Source of the DNA: CBDBZL01 sp031399025 | Lineage (GTDB): Bacteria; Pseudomonadota; Alphaproteobacteria; Sphingomonadales; Sphingomonadaceae | DNA: 64,000 bases | Direction: 5' to 3' | Assembly: GCA_031399025.1 (NCBI GenBank) | Contig: JANNOJ010000022.1 | Span: 62,001 to 126,000 of the forward strand | In this document: piece after piece, positions 51,419 through 58,819 of the stretch | How the letters are laid out: each line of letters opens with the position of its first letter | How positions within the stretch are numbered: position 1 is the stretch's first letter | Position numbers and translations under genes: made by a program | Notes under the pieces: model-generated | What the model was told of the DNA's origin: nothing | Seen by the model: only the letters and a program-made list of their open reading frames with translations | Database searches by the model: none

Positions 51419-52894
51419 CTAATTGGCGACCTCACCCATCGGCGGCAAGGGGTGGAACGCCCAGAGATTGGGCGCAAAGCCAATAACATTGCCACGGATC
51501 AACGACCAGCGCAGCGGCGTGCCCAGCGGAATGTATAGGTTCGACGATACGAGTTCGGCCTCCGCCTCGGCGAGAAGCGTCGCGCGGGTGGCGAGGTCGC
51601 GCTCGGCGACGGATAGTTCGACAAGGAAATCGACGTCCTCGTCGCACAGACCGCGGCGGAGCGTACAATTGAACTGGTTGAGGAACCAACGCGGTTCGGC
51701 ATAGCGGGCAATCCTGTCCACCAGGACCAGATCGGCACCCGCCGCGGTATCCGTCCGGCTCAATCGGATGCCAATCTGGGCCAGTTGTGAGGCCATCTGC
51801 TCGAACAACAGGGCGATGCCCGGCCCCTCACCGAGGGAAATGGTGACCGGAACCGGTCCAGCGGGGAGCCCTTGCTGCCCGGCTCGCCAAGCGGCAAGGC
51901 GGCGGGAGGCCTCAGCGCGAAGGTCTTCAAGCGGGCGATCCGTCCAACGCTCGTCGATGTAGCGTGGGTCGTCGGCCAGGCCTGGGGTGACGACCCGGGT
52001 GGTCGGGGTCCAGCCGCCGATGCCGAACGGCGCGACGAGCGCCGGGCGATCCAGCGCCATCGAGAGCGCCTCGCGCAGGTCCGGGCTTGCGAGCGCGCCG
52101 CGGGCCCGCCGGACGTGCAGGCCGAACAAACCGATCGCCGGATCGAGCCGGATCGTGCCGCGCGATAGCGGCCCGGTGTCCACCAACGGCAGGCTGTCGA
52201 TGCGCCCGCCGAACACCGCATCGGCGTCACCGGCGTTGAACGAGGCCAAAGCCTGGGCCGCCGGCAGCGCCATGATGCGCACGGGACGCACGCCTTCCTG
52301 CCAAGCCTCCTCTTCGGCCAACCCGCGTTCGCCTGGCGGCTTGAAGACGAGGAGCGCCGAGCCGCCCTGCCGCGCCAGAGTCATCTCGCCAGTGCCCTGC
52401 TCCGGCCGCAAAGCCAGCTCGGGCTGGGCAAGCAGCTGTAGCAGATTGGGGAATGGGCCGGAGAGGCGCAGTTCGACGACCCGGCCCGCCATGGCCCGAA
52501 CCTCCTCGACCGGGGCGAGGTCCAGCGCCATCGACGTGCCTTCGAGACCTTCGATAGCCGTCAGCAGCGCACTGCGCACGCTGCGGGCAGTAATCGGCGA
52601 GCCGTCCGGCCAGCTGCCGCTGCGCAGGCGAAAGATGAAGCTGAGGCCATCGTCGGTGACAATCCATCGGTCGGCGAGCGCGGGGACAATCTCGCCCTGG
52701 GCGTTTCGCACGACGAGTCCGGATGCGGTCGCGGCGCGCAAGTGCTGGGCCGGCTCGGACAGGCGGAGGCTCGACGTATGCAGCTCGTCCTCGGTAGTGA
52801 TGAACGCCAGGGCCAGCGTGCCACCTTCATTGCCGCCGCACGCACTCAGGGTAGCGCAGAGGCAAAGCGCGCATGAAACCGGGAAGCGAGCCAT
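51419..52894 (-). CDS. ABC-type solute-binding lipoprotein, family 5
   Basis: The 491-residue protein has a lipoprotein signal (CALCLCATLSACGGNEGG; lipidated Cys about residue 19) and the periplasmic fold that binds peptides or other small molecules. Matching parts are QGEIVPALADRWIVTDDGLS, FIFRLRSGSWPDGSPITARS, LREALSMALDRPALVAPFGI and LNQFNCTLRRGLCDEDVDFL. The YxxxLR-like and SPxxR parts fit SBP_bac_5. No permease or ATPase gene is adjacent, so it is an orphan binding protein; ligand is unknown. Confidence 0.85.
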   Translation of the reverse strand: MARFPVSCALCLCATLSACGGNEGGTLALAFITTEDELHTSSLRLSEPAQHLRAATASGLVVRNAQGEIVPALADRWIVTDDGLSFIFRLRSGSWPDGSPITARSVRSALLTAIEGLEGTSMALDLAPVEEVRAMAGRVVELRLSGPFPNLLQLLAQPELALRPEQGTGEMTLARQGGSALLVFKPPGERGLAEEEAWQEGVRPVRIMALPAAQALASFNAGDADAVFGGRIDSLPLVDTGPLSRGTIRLDPAIGLFGLHVRRARGALASPDLREALSMALDRPALVAPFGIGGWTPTTRVVTPGLADDPRYIDERWTDRPLEDLRAEASRRLAAWRAGQQGLPAGPVPVTISLGEGPGIALLFEQMASQLAQIGIRLSRTDTAAGADLVLVDRIARYAEPRWFLNQFNCTLRRGLCDEDVDFLVELSVAERDLATRATLLAEAEAELVSSNLYIPLGTPLRWSLIRGNVIGFAPNLWAFHPLPPMGEVAN

Positions 52895-52944
52895 GGCCTG
52901 CAGTAAGGCGGCCCCGGCAAGTCAGCAATACTGAGGGGCAGAGC

Positions 52945-53346
52945 TCAGATCTTGCGGAGTCTGCGAGGGTCGGGCGCCACCGGCGGGATCGAGCTGAAGC
53001 GGCGCATCTCGTCGGTTTTCTCGCCTGCCTGAGCGACCGGCTCGCGTACCTTTATCGGATCGATCTCGTCGACAAAGGCAATGCCGAACCGGTTATCCTG
53101 GCGCCAGGCAACCGAGCCCTCGACCCAGCCGATATTGCGCAGTTCCACCCGGACGCGCGAGCCGCGCGCCACGACGACGTCGGTCTCGGCCATCATGCCG
53201 CCGGCAGAAAGGTTACGCACCCTGACCCGGTGCGATACGTCCTGACCATCGACGCTTAGAGTGGCGAGGAGCAGCAGGCTTTCGCGATTAACATGGCGAG
53301 TTTCGACCGGATCCATGGCAGTTTGTTGACCCCGCTTGAGTTTCAT
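52945..53346 (-). CDS. PilZ domain protein
   Basis: The 133-residue protein is a stand-alone PilZ domain, typically a cyclic-di-GMP receptor. VRVRNLSAGGMMAETDV is the (D/N)xSxxG box, and GSRVRVELRNIGWVEGSVAW, then RFGIAFVDEI form the barrel. The N-terminal RxxxR motif that holds the nucleotide is degenerate (NRESLLLLATL), so binding is uncertain. The start may be ATG 53346 or 53316. Confidence 0.8.
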   Translation of the reverse strand: MKLKRGQQTAMDPVETRHVNRESLLLLATLSVDGQDVSHRVRVRNLSAGGMMAETDVVVARGSRVRVELRNIGWVEGSVAWRQDNRFGIAFVDEIDPIKVREPVAQAGEKTDEMRRFSSIPPVAPDPRRLRKI

Positions 53347-53507
53347 CCAGCCCGTCTTGACAACCGGATTGTCCGGACGCGCGAGCTGTCTCGCCGATCT
53401 GATCGACTAAGGATAACGTTGGGTTAATTGACAAGGGCAGGCGCGAAACTGTTCCATAGTGGGACAGGTTTGCGCACGAAGATGCGCACTTTGCGGATGA
53501 GGATTGT

Positions 53508-53966
53508 TCAGTCTTCGCGCGAGATCTTCTCGCGGCGCTCGTGCGCTTCCTGGGCTTCAACGGTCATCGTGGCAATCGGCCGCGCCGTGAGGCGATGGAT
53601 GCCGATCGGCTCGCCGCTCACTTCGCACCAGCCATAATCCCCGGTCTCGATCCGCCGCAGAGCCGAATCGATCTTCGCGATCAGCTTGCGCTGCCGGTCA
53701 CGCGTCCGCAGCTCGATGCCCCAATCGGTCTCGCTCGATGCCCGGTCGTTCAGATCTGGCTCGCGAATTGGGCCGTCCTGGAGGTTCTGCAGGGTGCCTT
53801 CGGACGCAGCGATGATCGAGCGCTTCCACTCGAGCAGCAGCACGCGGAAATAATTGAGTTGCGCGTCGGACATGTACTCCTCGTCCTCGCTGGGCGCGTA
53901 ATCGGGCTCCAGCTCGCGCTTCATCCGGGCGAGAGTCTCCCGGTCGTCCTTGGGTACCGTCGCCAT
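53508..53966 (-). CDS. dksA: DksA-type RNA polymerase-binding regulator
   Basis: DksA binds the secondary channel of RNA polymerase and works with ppGpp. The 152-residue protein has the coiled-coil (LEWKRSIIAASEGTLQNLQD, LIAKIDSALRRIETGDYGWC) and the C-terminal fold CEVSGEPIGIHRLTARPIAT followed by MTVEAQEAHER. Only one cysteine of the zinc finger is kept, as is common in alphaproteobacterial DksA. ATG 53966 follows GGAGAGC. The prophage begins upstream of its promoter region. Confidence 0.92.
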   Translation of the reverse strand: MATVPKDDRETLARMKRELEPDYAPSEDEEYMSDAQLNYFRVLLLEWKRSIIAASEGTLQNLQDGPIREPDLNDRASSETDWGIELRTRDRQRKLIAKIDSALRRIETGDYGWCEVSGEPIGIHRLTARPIATMTVEAQEAHERREKISRED

Positions 53967-54620
53967 GCGCTGCTCTCCGAAACCTGCCCCGGTACGGCGA
54001 TGGACCAGACCGCCACAACCGCCCCGCGCGTCCCGTGCCGGTTTCGGGCGGCCTATAGGAGCAGCCAGAATCGGGCACAAGGCGCAATCGTCGGCCGGCT
54101 TTAAGCAGCTGTATCTTAAGGTCGGTGTTAGGTGACAAGAGGTTCTGGAGTGCCGGCAGGGCGGGGTAATCCGGGATTGGATGGGGATGCGTGGGGCTCG
54201 GGGTCGCAGAAAACGGCCATTTCCGGGTGGTGGGGAACGCATCGGGGAGTTCGGCGGGACTGTCTAGAGTCGGTGGGCTTTTAGGCGGTGCTTTGACAGG
54301 AGCGGCTGGAGTCCGGCGATTTAAGAGGGTCGAGCTCCCAAGACCTCTTAGTGGCGGATTTCCGCGCTTTCAGGGGCGTTTGGGACGTTGATGAGAGGCG
54401 GATTTCGGCCCTGGAACTGGGCGGAACTGGGGTATTAGCGCGCCCAGATCGCGAATTTGGCGCCCGAACTGGGCACTCATTGATATTACGCCACTTTTTC
54501 ACCTGGTCCCGGCCTAAATGGTCCGGCGTTCAGGCGTGGAACTGGGCGCGTCTTTGATGGATGGTTGAGCCAGGTAAAACGAGATAGGTGGGACGAATAC
54601 TAGCCCCAAAGGAGCCCACT
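53967..54620. other. Junction between dksA and the prophage, left end
   Basis: No gene is seen in these 654 bases. The part nearest dksA should contain its promoter. From about 54350 onward the DNA is full of short direct repeats and, unlike its flanks, has AT-rich islands (TTGATATTACGCCAC). The phage left end must lie here, but a five-base target duplication cannot be identified without the right end. Confidence 0.5.
54353..54547. repeat. Short direct repeats near the prophage left end (putative transposase sites)
   Basis: GAACTGGG occurs at 54414, 54424, 54466 and 54539; three of the four read GAACTGGGC. An inverted CTGGGCGCG lies near 54437-54445. GGCGGATTTC recurs at 54353 and 54397. Mu has three transposase-binding sites at its left end, and these repeats are in the right place, but their role is inference. 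Confidence 0.5.
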
Positions 54621-54946
54621 ATGCGCCCCTCACGCGAGAAGCAGATTGATCGGGCGCTGCCCTGCTTGATCGCATAATTGCCTTGATCGAGGCCGGGGAT
54701 GAGAAGCCGGGCACGCTCGTCAAGCAGGAGCCCATCCTGGCCGCCGATGTCGTCAGCCGGATAAAGTGCCGGTCGCCGTATTGGAGGGATCAGGAAATGA
54801 AAGCTGCCATCCTGAGCCTGTACGGTCGGAGCTCGGCGAACGATGCGGTTGCCATCCTCGCAGCCGAGTTTGGGGCCGAACGCGCCCCGGGTAAGTCGGC
54901 ACTTGGACGCATCTACGCCATGTTGGCACAACAGAAAGCGGGATAG
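54621..54946 (+). pseudogene. Small prophage gene with an apparent frameshift
   Basis: ATG at 54621 has a strong ribosome site (AAAGGAG) and reads MRPSREKQIDRAL, but the frame then stops at TAA. In a neighbouring frame LLDRIIALIEAGDEKPGTLV continues the same amphipathic pattern, then SPYWRDQEMKAAILSLYGRS and NDAVAILAAEFG to the stop at 54946. A one-base change in the GCTGCCCTG stretch near 54655-54662 would explain it. If the ATG is not used, a TTG at 54683 gives 87 residues. Function is unknown; a helical regulator is possible. Confidence 0.5.
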
Positions 54947-54960
54947 GCGGAGCGTACCGG

Positions 54961-55299
54961 TCAGCCCCTCGAGCGGGGCCAGATTTCGGCGTGTTGGGCG
55001 GCGATAAGAGCCTCGCCCAGGTCGGCGCCGGCGACGCTGCAGCGGGCGACAATGCGCCCGTAGCGGTCGGTCTGCTGGAAGCCGGCGGTTTGGGGAGAGG
55101 CATCGACATGCTCGCACTCCACGGGCCCGGTGAGTAGGTCAGTGAGGAACTGCTTGGCCTCCTCGCCGCCAGGCTCGCGCAACTCGGGCGCCGCGATCCG
55201 CGCCAGGCGCACGCGGCCGTTCTGCTGTTCGATGTTGGCGCAGCGCAAGGTGTCACCATCGACCACGGCGGCCATCAGGCAGGCAAATACGATGCTCAA
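54961..55299 (-). CDS. Staphylococcal-nuclease-fold protein
   Basis: TTG at 55299 overlaps the stop of the upstream gene by four bases (TTGA) and gives 112 residues. The SNase fold is clear: VVDGDTLRCANIEQ, GRVRLARIAAPELREPGGEE, AKQFLTDLLTGPVECEHVDA, and TDRYGRIVARCSVAGADLGE, ending ALIAAQHAEIWP. Arginines in RVRLARI and DRYGR and the glutamate of EPGGEEA could be the catalytic set. No full signal peptide is present in this start. It would cleave nucleic acid with calcium. An ATG at 55275 is an alternative start. Confidence 0.8.
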   Translation of the reverse strand: MSIVFACLMAAVVDGDTLRCANIEQQNGRVRLARIAAPELREPGGEEAKQFLTDLLTGPVECEHVDASPQTAGFQQTDRYGRIVARCSVAGADLGEALIAAQHAEIWPRSRG

Positions 55300-55730
55300 G
55301 GGGAGGTGGGAATTTCGGTAAACTGGGCACGTTGGCAGGTGCCCTGCCAGCTTTCGTTCACGAGCGTTTCCTCTCTCCTGGCCCGCTCCATGAAGCTCAT
55401 TTCGATCCTGTGCGCGCCGGTTTCCAGGTCGACCGAATTGAACAAGGCAGCTGGAGTGATGCCGTCGCTGTCGGCAAACTCGTGCAACGAAAGGTAGGTC
55501 TGGCTCGCGAACTGGACCGTGAATAGCTGATCGCACGCATCCTCGCACCAAGTCATCCGGTCTAGATCGACACGATAGCGCTTTTCGTAAGGCTGGATTC
55601 GATCGCCGGCGAACGTCCAGGTATCCCGCTCCCCGCTGCAGACGAGGTCGAACTGGCTGGCTTGGGAGGCGGCGGGCGATCCAACGGCGAGTAGGGCGGC
55701 CCCGGCGACGATGTGGGAGGAAGGCCTCAC
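55296..55730 (-). CDS. Secreted protein of unknown function in the prophage left arm
   Basis: The 144-residue product has a signal peptide (IVAGAALLAVGSPAASQASQ) and a mature part with four cysteines (LVCSGERDTWT, TWCEDACDQLFTVQ, GTCQRAQF). The middle, SQTYLSLHEFADSDGI, is protein-like but not recognised. It overlaps the repressor stop at its start (ATGA) and the nuclease start at its end (TTGA), so three genes are coupled in one leftward transcript. It is probably carried cargo rather than a core phage function. Confidence 0.65.
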   Translation of the reverse strand: MRPSSHIVAGAALLAVGSPAASQASQFDLVCSGERDTWTFAGDRIQPYEKRYRVDLDRMTWCEDACDQLFTVQFASQTYLSLHEFADSDGITPAALFNSVDLETGAHRIEMSFMERARREETLVNESWQGTCQRAQFTEIPTSP

Positions 55731-56443
55731 AGCTTCTTCACCACGGCGACGACGCGGCCGATGATGTGGACCTCGCCGTCGTGGGCGGTCTCGGGTGGGA
55801 CGGACGGGTTGTTCGACAGGAGCTTCAAGCTGCCGTCCGGCATCGGCCGCAGGCGCTTGATCATGCCGATCTCGCCGAAAGCAAAGGCCCAGGTGAGATC
55901 GGCGAACTTTAGGGTAGTCTGCTGGCGGTCGATGAGGAGGATGTCCCCCTCGCTGATCGCAGGCTCCATGGAATCACCTTGGCCACGAGCCCAGAAAAGC
56001 TGGTCCGGGCTGCTGTCGGTCCAGTTGCGGAGCCACTCGCGCGAGAAGACCCGTAGCTTGGCGCCCGTATCGTTGCCCAGGTAGGTGGCACCCATGCCGT
56101 AGCGGAGGTCGATCTCGGCTACTTCGACCTCCTGGGCTCGGTCCGCCGGGGAAGTGCTAGTCGTAATCGCTAACGCGACATCCGGCTTGCCTGTCAGCAA
56201 CCAAGCCAAATCGATCCCGAGCGCCTCGGCGATTGTAATCGCGGCATCTGCTTTGGCGATCCCATCGCGGATGTAATCACTGATCGTGCTTTCTGAGATG
56301 CCCGTACTTTCGGCGAGCCACTTCCGGGATCTGCCGGCCAGAGCAACCAAAAGCCGATTTCCAACCGGATTATCCGATTTTTCGCGTTGACGCCCCCGCT
56401 GCCTTCCTTTATCCGAGTTTTCGGTTGTTATCCGGGAACTCAC
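55727..56443 (-). CDS. Phage repressor with helix-turn-helix and S24 (LexA-type) peptidase domain
   Basis: The protein has an N-terminal DNA-binding part (WLAESTGISESTISDYIRDG, then IAEALGIDLAWLLTGKPD) and a C-terminal S24 domain with GQGDSMEPAISEGDILLIDR (nucleophile serine) and EIGMIKRLRPMPDG (the lysine of the dyad). This is the layout of cI-like repressors that cleave themselves upon RecA activation. GTG 56443 has GGAGA eight bases upstream (238 residues) but would place the operator-like repeats inside the gene; TTG 56350 gives 207 residues and keeps them outside. The start is unresolved. Confidence 0.85.
   Translation of the reverse strand: MSSRITTENSDKGRQRGRQREKSDNPVGNRLLVALAGRSRKWLAESTGISESTISDYIRDGIAKADAAITIAEALGIDLAWLLTGKPDVALAITTSTSPADRAQEVEVAEIDLRYGMGATYLGNDTGAKLRVFSREWLRNWTDSSPDQLFWARGQGDSMEPAISEGDILLIDRQQTTLKFADLTWAFAFGEIGMIKRLRPMPDGSLKLLSNNPSVPPETAHDGEVHIIGRVVAVVKKL
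56370..56435. promoter_or_regulatory. Three TTATCCG(A/G) repeats between repressor and Ner-like gene
   Basis: TTATCCGA occurs at 56370-56377 and 56409-56416 and TTATCCGG at 56428-56435, all in the same orientation, between the divergent repressor and early genes. Operators of phage repressors typically sit here. The spacing is about 39 and 19 bases. Confidence 0.6.
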
Positions 56444-56446
56444 ACA

Positions 56447-56692
56447 ATGATCTCCGACACGATGCACCCCGAAGACATCAAGGCCACGCTGCGAAAGCGG
56501 TTCGGCTCGGTGTTCGCGTTCGAACAGGCAGTCGACCTGCCGCACAAGTCGGTGAGCGACTTCCTGCGCGGGCGCGCCAACCAGCGCGTGAAGGCTGCGA
56601 TCAACAAAGTCCTGACTTCCTCACCATCCGAGACGTCGGACAATAGCAGCACCGCTGGCGCCGCACACCGTCAAAATGGGACAGTGAAATGA
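56447..56692 (+). CDS. Ner-like helix-turn-helix regulator
   Basis: The 81-residue protein has MHPEDIKATLRKRFGSVFAF followed by EQAVDLPHKSVSDFLRGRAN and QRVKAAINKVL, the Ner/Nlp pattern in Mu-like phages. In Mu, Ner turns down early transcription and the repressor gene. ATG 56447 is chosen; ATG 56462 (MHPEDIK) is also possible. The C-terminus is a Ser/Thr-rich tail. Its stop overlaps the next start (ATGA). Confidence 0.8.
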   Translation: MISDTMHPEDIKATLRKRFGSVFAFEQAVDLPHKSVSDFLRGRANQRVKAAINKVLTSSPSETSDNSSTAGAAHRQNGTVK

Positions 56693-56811
56693 GCGGCGTT
56701 CTGGGGGCGCTGGCCTCGCGGCTGTGGTTCGTCGCGGTCGCGGTTCCGGTGATCTACGGCTTCGCCGGGCAGCTGCTCGCGCTGGCCCAGCTGCTGGGGG
56801 CTTGGTCGTGA
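56689..56811 (+). CDS. Tiny membrane protein
   Basis: ATG 56689 overlaps the stop of the Ner-like gene and opens a 40-residue protein made of one or two hydrophobic stretches (LWFVAVAVPVIYGFAGQLLA, then LAQLLGAWS). No family is recognised. It is too short for certainty, but the ATGA coupling that links most genes of this operon supports it. Confidence 0.55.
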   Translation: MSGVLGALASRLWFVAVAVPVIYGFAGQLLALAQLLGAWS

Positions 56812-56829
56812 GCGGGCCGACCCGCTCCA

Positions 56830-57090
56830 CTAGCGATAGGATCTTCGCTTCGCTGGACTCTGCCCTGCGCGAAGGCGCCGGGCGGCGCGCTTCAAGTGCG
56901 CCAACGTTCCCCGGCGCTTCGATGTATCCGCCGCCGGACCAAGGGCCGCCGCCAGCCTGTTCAAAGTGTCGCCGCACTCCCGCCGATGGCGCGGCGAGAG
57001 CAGACCGCGTTTTCGAAGCGCTTGCACGGTCACTAGGCTCAGCTCGAAGGCGGCCAGCGCCAGTTCGGACGTCTGGTCTTCCGGATCCAT
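56830..57090 (-). CDS. Small helical protein on the strand opposite the early operon
   Basis: ATG 57090 has a GGAGAA ribosome site six bases upstream and gives 86 residues of sensible, high-GC3 codons: MDPEDQTSELALAAFELSLV, TVQALRKRGLLSPRHRRECG and LNRLAAALGPAADTSKRRG. It looks helical and basic. A plus-strand frame (56808-57203) covers the same bases but is Pro/Ser-rich with shadow-like composition, although its ends fit the ATGA pattern. I favour the minus strand; only one is likely real. Confidence 0.5.
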   Translation of the reverse strand: MDPEDQTSELALAAFELSLVTVQALRKRGLLSPRHRRECGDTLNRLAAALGPAADTSKRRGTLAHLKRAARRLRAGQSPAKRRSYR

Positions 57091-57199
57091 CACCGAGTTC
57101 TCCTGCGGGTTGTGACGACGGCAGGATGACCGAAGCGGGTGGGGCGTCAATCCTTCGACGCAGCTCAGGAGAGCGCCCCACCCGTGGAGGTGACGAAGC

Positions 57200-58201
57200 A
57201 TGAGCGACCCCGCCAACAATGGCGCGCATCCGCCGTTCTTCGCTAACGCCGAGGTGATGGCGCTCGATCCGGCCACCGTACAAGTGCCGGCGCGGATCGG
57301 GTTCCTGCACGAGGACAAGGCGGCGGCGCTCGGCCGGCTGATGGCGGTGGACGGCCAACGCGACCCGATCAAGGTAGCGGTCGCCAAGAAGGGGGCGAGC
57401 AAGCCCTGGGTGCTGGTCACCGGCATGCACCGGCTGATCGGCGCGCGGCTCGAGAGCATCCAGGTGTTCGCGATCGAGGTCCAGGGCAGGCCGGAGGACC
57501 TGGCCGACCTGGAGGCGAGCGAGAACCTGCACCGCCGGCCGCTGGGGCCGATCGAGCGGGCCAAGTTCACCGCCGCCCTGGTGCAGGCCGCGCAGGAGCG
57601 CATCGCGCGCGCGCACGGCAACATCAGCCACCAGAGGCTCGGCATCAAGCTGCGCTGGGAGCGCGTGAAGGCGGGTCAAACACGCCCGGAAGAGGCCCTC
57701 ACTGAAGAGGTCGGCGATACTTGTGCAACGATTGCACAAGTATACGGTTGGGAGGAATCGGTCGGCGAAGCGCTGGGCATGTCTCGGCGGTCGATTCACA
57801 ACGATCTGCAGCTCTTCCGCCTGGTCGTTGAACCGTTCCCCGAGCTTGCCGAGGCCCTGTCCAAGCACCCGGTGGTGGGCGACAACGCGGCCCAGCTGCG
57901 GCAGATCGCCCAGGTCAAGGCGGAGCCTTCCCGCCGCAAGGTGATCGAGGCGCTGCTGGCGGACCCGGAGATCGGCACCGACGATGCGCGCATCCTGGCG
58001 GGCATCGATCGGCCGGCAGGACCGACCCCGCCGCCCTATCAGAAGCATTGGAACGCGATCGAGGGCGGGTTCTCGCGCCTGGGTCGCGGCGAGCGGGGGC
58101 GGTTCCTGCGCGAGCGGTTCGTGCCGCTGCTGACGCCTGGCGAGAAGCAGGAGCTGCTCCAACGACTCCAACAGGAGCTGGACGGGGACTTCGAGCAATG
58201 A
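57200..58201 (+). CDS. ParB/Spo0J-type nuclease-domain protein
   Basis: The 333-residue protein has a ParB N-terminal domain with LGRLMAVDGQRDPIKVAVAK, then VTGMHRLIGARLESIQVFAI, and LEASENLHRRPLGPIERAKF, which matches the GxHR and ENxxRxxLxPxE boxes. A central HTH (GEALGMSRRSIHNDLQLFRL) and helical C-terminus follow. Similar proteins are common in early regions of Mu-like phages of alphaproteobacteria, where the role is unclear. GGAGGTGA lies just before ATG 57200. Its stop overlaps the next ATG. Confidence 0.85.
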   Translation: MSDPANNGAHPPFFANAEVMALDPATVQVPARIGFLHEDKAAALGRLMAVDGQRDPIKVAVAKKGASKPWVLVTGMHRLIGARLESIQVFAIEVQGRPEDLADLEASENLHRRPLGPIERAKFTAALVQAAQERIARAHGNISHQRLGIKLRWERVKAGQTRPEEALTEEVGDTCATIAQVYGWEESVGEALGMSRRSIHNDLQLFRLVVEPFPELAEALSKHPVVGDNAAQLRQIAQVKAEPSRRKVIEALLADPEIGTDDARILAGIDRPAGPTPPPYQKHWNAIEGGFSRLGRGERGRFLRERFVPLLTPGEKQELLQRLQQELDGDFEQ

Positions 58202-58473
58202 AGCTCGAAGCGATCGAGCGCGAGCTGGGCGAGCTGACGCCGGCCGAACTGAGGACGCTGCTGGATGTCGTGCGCGGCAGGCTGAGCCAGAACCACTCCG
58301 ACTTTTACTTCGAGATCGAGGGTTTTGAGAGGGACGACGGCGCGCGCGGATACCGAGTCGTGCAGCGCAAGAAGTCGGAGGCCATCGTTGAGCTGCTGCG
58401 CGACAACGAGCTGCTCTTCGACAGCACCATCGAATCCCAACCCGCCGACGGGGGAGGGCCCGATGTTCGGTGA
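58198..58473 (+). CDS. Small phage protein of unknown function
   Basis: The 91-residue product starts MKLEAIERELGELTPAELRT and has a helical first half, then a beta-like segment (SDFYFEIEGFERDDGARGYR) and KKSEAIVELLRDNELLFDS. It starts inside the stop of the ParB-like gene (ATGA) and overlaps the start of the next gene. No family is recognised. Confidence 0.65.
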   Translation: MKLEAIERELGELTPAELRTLLDVVRGRLSQNHSDFYFEIEGFERDDGARGYRVVQRKKSEAIVELLRDNELLFDSTIESQPADGGGPDVR

Positions 58474-58819
58474 TGCCAGGAGCAAATCTTCAGCCTGCAC
58501 CGCGGCCTGGCTGGCGACCGACGCGGTGGCGGAGCTGCTGCGCTACGGGATCGAGGGCAATGGGGGAACAGGCAAGTTCCCGTTCGTAGAGACCGATCCA
58601 GTCCCCAAGCTGGTCGAGGCGCTAGTCCGCACGGCCGAGATCGAGCGGGCAGGGTACAAGGCCAATCCCTTCGATGACGAGATCCAACAGCTCGGGCAGC
58701 TCATCGCTGCCCTACGCAAATTCCACTGGGATTACATGGGCGTCGAGCTGCCGTCCTTCGAGACGGGCTCTCGGCCCAGGGCCTCGATCCCTCCTCAGGA
58801 TGAGCGGGGGCCGGAATGA
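58463..58819 (+). CDS. Phage protein of unknown function
   Basis: ATG 58463 with GGGGAGGG upstream gives 118 residues: WLATDAVAELLRYGIEGNGG, FVETDPVPKLVEALVRTAEI and NPFDDEIQQLGQLIAALRKF HWDYMGVEL. It looks like a compact helical protein. It overlaps both neighbours, consistent with an operon. No family is recognised. Confidence 0.65.
   Translation: MFGDARSKSSACTAAWLATDAVAELLRYGIEGNGGTGKFPFVETDPVPKLVEALVRTAEIERAGYKANPFDDEIQQLGQLIAALRKFHWDYMGVELPSFETGSRPRASIPPQDERGPE

Noticed and set aside
54753..55259. Minus-strand frame overlapping the nuclease-fold gene
   Set aside because: The SNase motifs lie in a different frame; this one is a shadow.
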